A stretch of 64,000 bases of DNA from Anthocerotibacter panamensis C109. Lineage in GTDB: Bacteria; Cyanobacteriota; Cyanobacteriia; Gloeobacterales; Anthocerotibacteraceae. Numbering within the stretch: position 1 is the stretch's first letter; each line of letters starts with the position of its first letter. The stretch is taken from NCBI RefSeq assembly GCF_018389385.1, contig NZ_CP062698.1, forward strand, positions 933,501-997,500. The letters run 5' to 3'. The position numbers and the translations under genes were made by a program. Below the pieces are notes generated by a model that saw nothing but the letters and a program-made list of their open reading frames with translations, had not been told where the DNA came from and ran no database searches. This document shows positions 63,018 through 64,000 of this stretch, in pieces.

Positions 63018-63557
63018 TCAACCTCTGTTTTGGGTGGTAGGAGTAGTTCTGCTACTGCGGGTGTCCGTGCTACGTGTCTGAGCGTCAGCCAAAGGAACGG
63101 GTACATTGGCGGGCGCGACGATGGCGTCTACTTCCTTAAGCGTGAGAGAAGCCTTGGCACGCACCGGGGTACCGTCCGGGCGGAACATGGTCAACTGGTA
63201 GCTAAACTGCTCTACAAAGCAACGTAGGAAATTTTGTTGACCCCAACTGAAAAAATAGATCGGCGGACGATTTAGGGCGGTTACAAATTCCAGCGCTTTA
63301 TTGAAATCATTAATGATGAACAGAACATTTCCGTTTGGGACCTCATAGGCATCAAAAATGATGTTGCTGACAGAGACGGAGCAGGGGGTGGGCTTGGAGA
63401 AAGAGACCTTGGGTTTACCCTGATCTTCGGTGCGGGCGCTACCATCGCCGCTGATGCTATTGCTACGGCTGAAACTGATCTCACTGGGGTTGTACATAAA
63501 CTTAATGGTGGCAACCCTGCCATCGACGGGGATAAGTTGGGCTTTAGCTAAGGTCAT
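63018..63557 (-). CDS. CIS tube-type adaptor protein (Afp7/Pvc7-like)
   Basis: The 179-residue protein has FMYNPSEISFSRSNSISGDG at the start and then FIINDFNKALEFVTALNRPP and YFFSWGQQNFLRCFVEQFSY, the pattern of the CIS tube/LysM-type protein that caps the spike to the inner tube. The C-terminal 35 residues are Thr/Ser/Arg-rich and disordered; there is no LysM domain. It follows the partial gene by 26 bases. Confidence 0.88.
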   Translation of the reverse strand: MTLAKAQLIPVDGRVATIKFMYNPSEISFSRSNSISGDGSARTEDQGKPKVSFSKPTPCSVSVSNIIFDAYEVPNGNVLFIINDFNKALEFVTALNRPPIYFFSWGQQNFLRCFVEQFSYQLTMFRPDGTPVRAKASLTLKEVDAIVAPANVPVPLADAQTRSTDTRSSRTTPTTQNRG

Positions 63558-63583
63558 GGTTAGCTCCTGAGGATGGGGTGGTT

Positions 63584-64000
63584 TTACCAGGGCAAGCGCC
63601 CGGAATAGGAATTTCCGCGCCGTTCGCGCTCGAGTTCAAGACGTTGTCGTACCGTATTGTAGATTTCCCGCGCCAAGGTTTCCAACTGTTCGAGGTCCTC
63701 TTTTTCATCGTGGGGTTCGAAAGTATTGGTAGCTGGGGTTGTTGTAGGGGCAGAGGATGCTACAGGGGTTTCGTCGAAGCGCTGAATAACGGGGGGCTGG
63801 GTGGTGTCTTGGAACCGTTGGATGGGTGCGGAGGGTGGGTGTCCATCCATAAGTTGTTCGATACTAGACCAACTATCGGGGGGCTCTGACGGGGGGGTCT
63901 CTTGCCTGGAACTGCGCTGGACCGAGGGGCTGATCGCATAGGTCAGCGGGGTAAAGCCTTGGTAGGTAGACGTGGCGACTACTGCGGCTGTCGGACGGGA
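63584..64000 (-). CDS. Disordered Pro/Ser/Thr-rich CIS-associated protein, C-terminal part
   Basis: The frame is open to the right edge of the window, so the start is missing; 138 residues are visible. They are rich in Pro, Ser, Thr and Gln, with repeated short motifs (SVQRSS, PIQRF, VIQRF), then an acidic stretch and a C-terminal helix (EQLETLAREIYNTVRQRLEL). Val/Ile-Gln-Arg repeats occur in proteins encoded near extracellular contractile injection systems, for example around DUF4157; this link is from memory. An ATG at 63850 is internal to the longer frame. Confidence 0.7.
   Translation of the reverse strand, partial: SRPTAAVVATSTYQGFTPLTYAISPSVQRSSRQETPPSEPPDSWSSIEQLMDGHPPSAPIQRFQDTTQPPVIQRFDETPVASSAPTTTPATNTFEPHDEKEDLEQLETLAREIYNTVRQRLELERERRGNSYSGRLPW

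Overview
The window looks like the chromosome of a cyanobacterium. The evidence is an ATP synthase gamma subunit with the insert found in photosynthetic organisms, a plastoquinone-type NDH-1 pair (ndhF-ndhD), and several small families I know mainly from cyanobacteria and plastids (DUF561/Ycf23, DUF1825, DUF3285, a DUF6761-like protein, an Npun_F0494-like protein). Coding density is high and G+C is moderately high. A deep-branching lineage such as the Gloeobacterales would fit, but no phylogenetic marker was computed. I saw no rRNA, tRNA or CRISPR array.

Positions 1-20500 are mostly housekeeping: the tail of a phosphoesterase-type protein, proA, the gamma subunit gene standing alone, ppa-panD, DUF3285-sfsA, an LptF/LptG-type permease, DUF561, argC, a receiver-histidine kinase protein, an FMN reductase and a large secreted G8-domain protein. 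They are followed by the cell-shape genes mreB-mreC-mreD and a rodZ-like gene coupled to a pseudouridine synthase. From 20500 to 32600 there is a BlaI repressor with an M56 membrane protease, a family 9 glycosyltransferase, two Uma2 genes, an alpha-E protein, ndhF-ndhD, iscS and an EcsC-type gene. From 32600 to 50400 there are a decayed IS200/IS605-type end, purB-sppA, a lipobox-bearing methyltransferase, DUF1825-fur-purC, a NERD protein, topA, a degraded gene fragment, an EreA/ChaN-like Tat-type protein, a class A penicillin-binding protein, queE, a type II NADH dehydrogenase and an alpha-glucan phosphorylase.

The most interesting part is 50400-64000 (minus strand, continuing past the right edge): the spike and baseplate half of a contractile injection system (CIS). 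In transcription order it has a Pro/Ser/Thr-rich protein (partial), a tube-type protein, a VgrG-like spike, a PAAR tip, a gp25-like protein, a baseplate J-like protein, a tail protein with an added N-terminal Ig-like domain, a DUF4159-type protein, two single-pass membrane proteins (one with a WD40 propeller, one with Ig-like domains on both sides of the membrane), and a zinc-ribbon/FHA protein. Overlapping or closely spaced reading frames imply one operon. The two membrane proteins and the FHA protein suggest a membrane-docked, phospho-regulated injection system, in line with the thylakoid-anchored CIS of multicellular cyanobacteria. Sheath, inner tube and ATPase genes are not in the window.

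Small decayed pieces (a recombinase helix-turn-helix at 1560, the IS200/IS605 right end at 32775, a frameshifted fragment at 41449) show past gene turnover. Two likely intrinsic terminators lie inside the 3' ends of coding regions.
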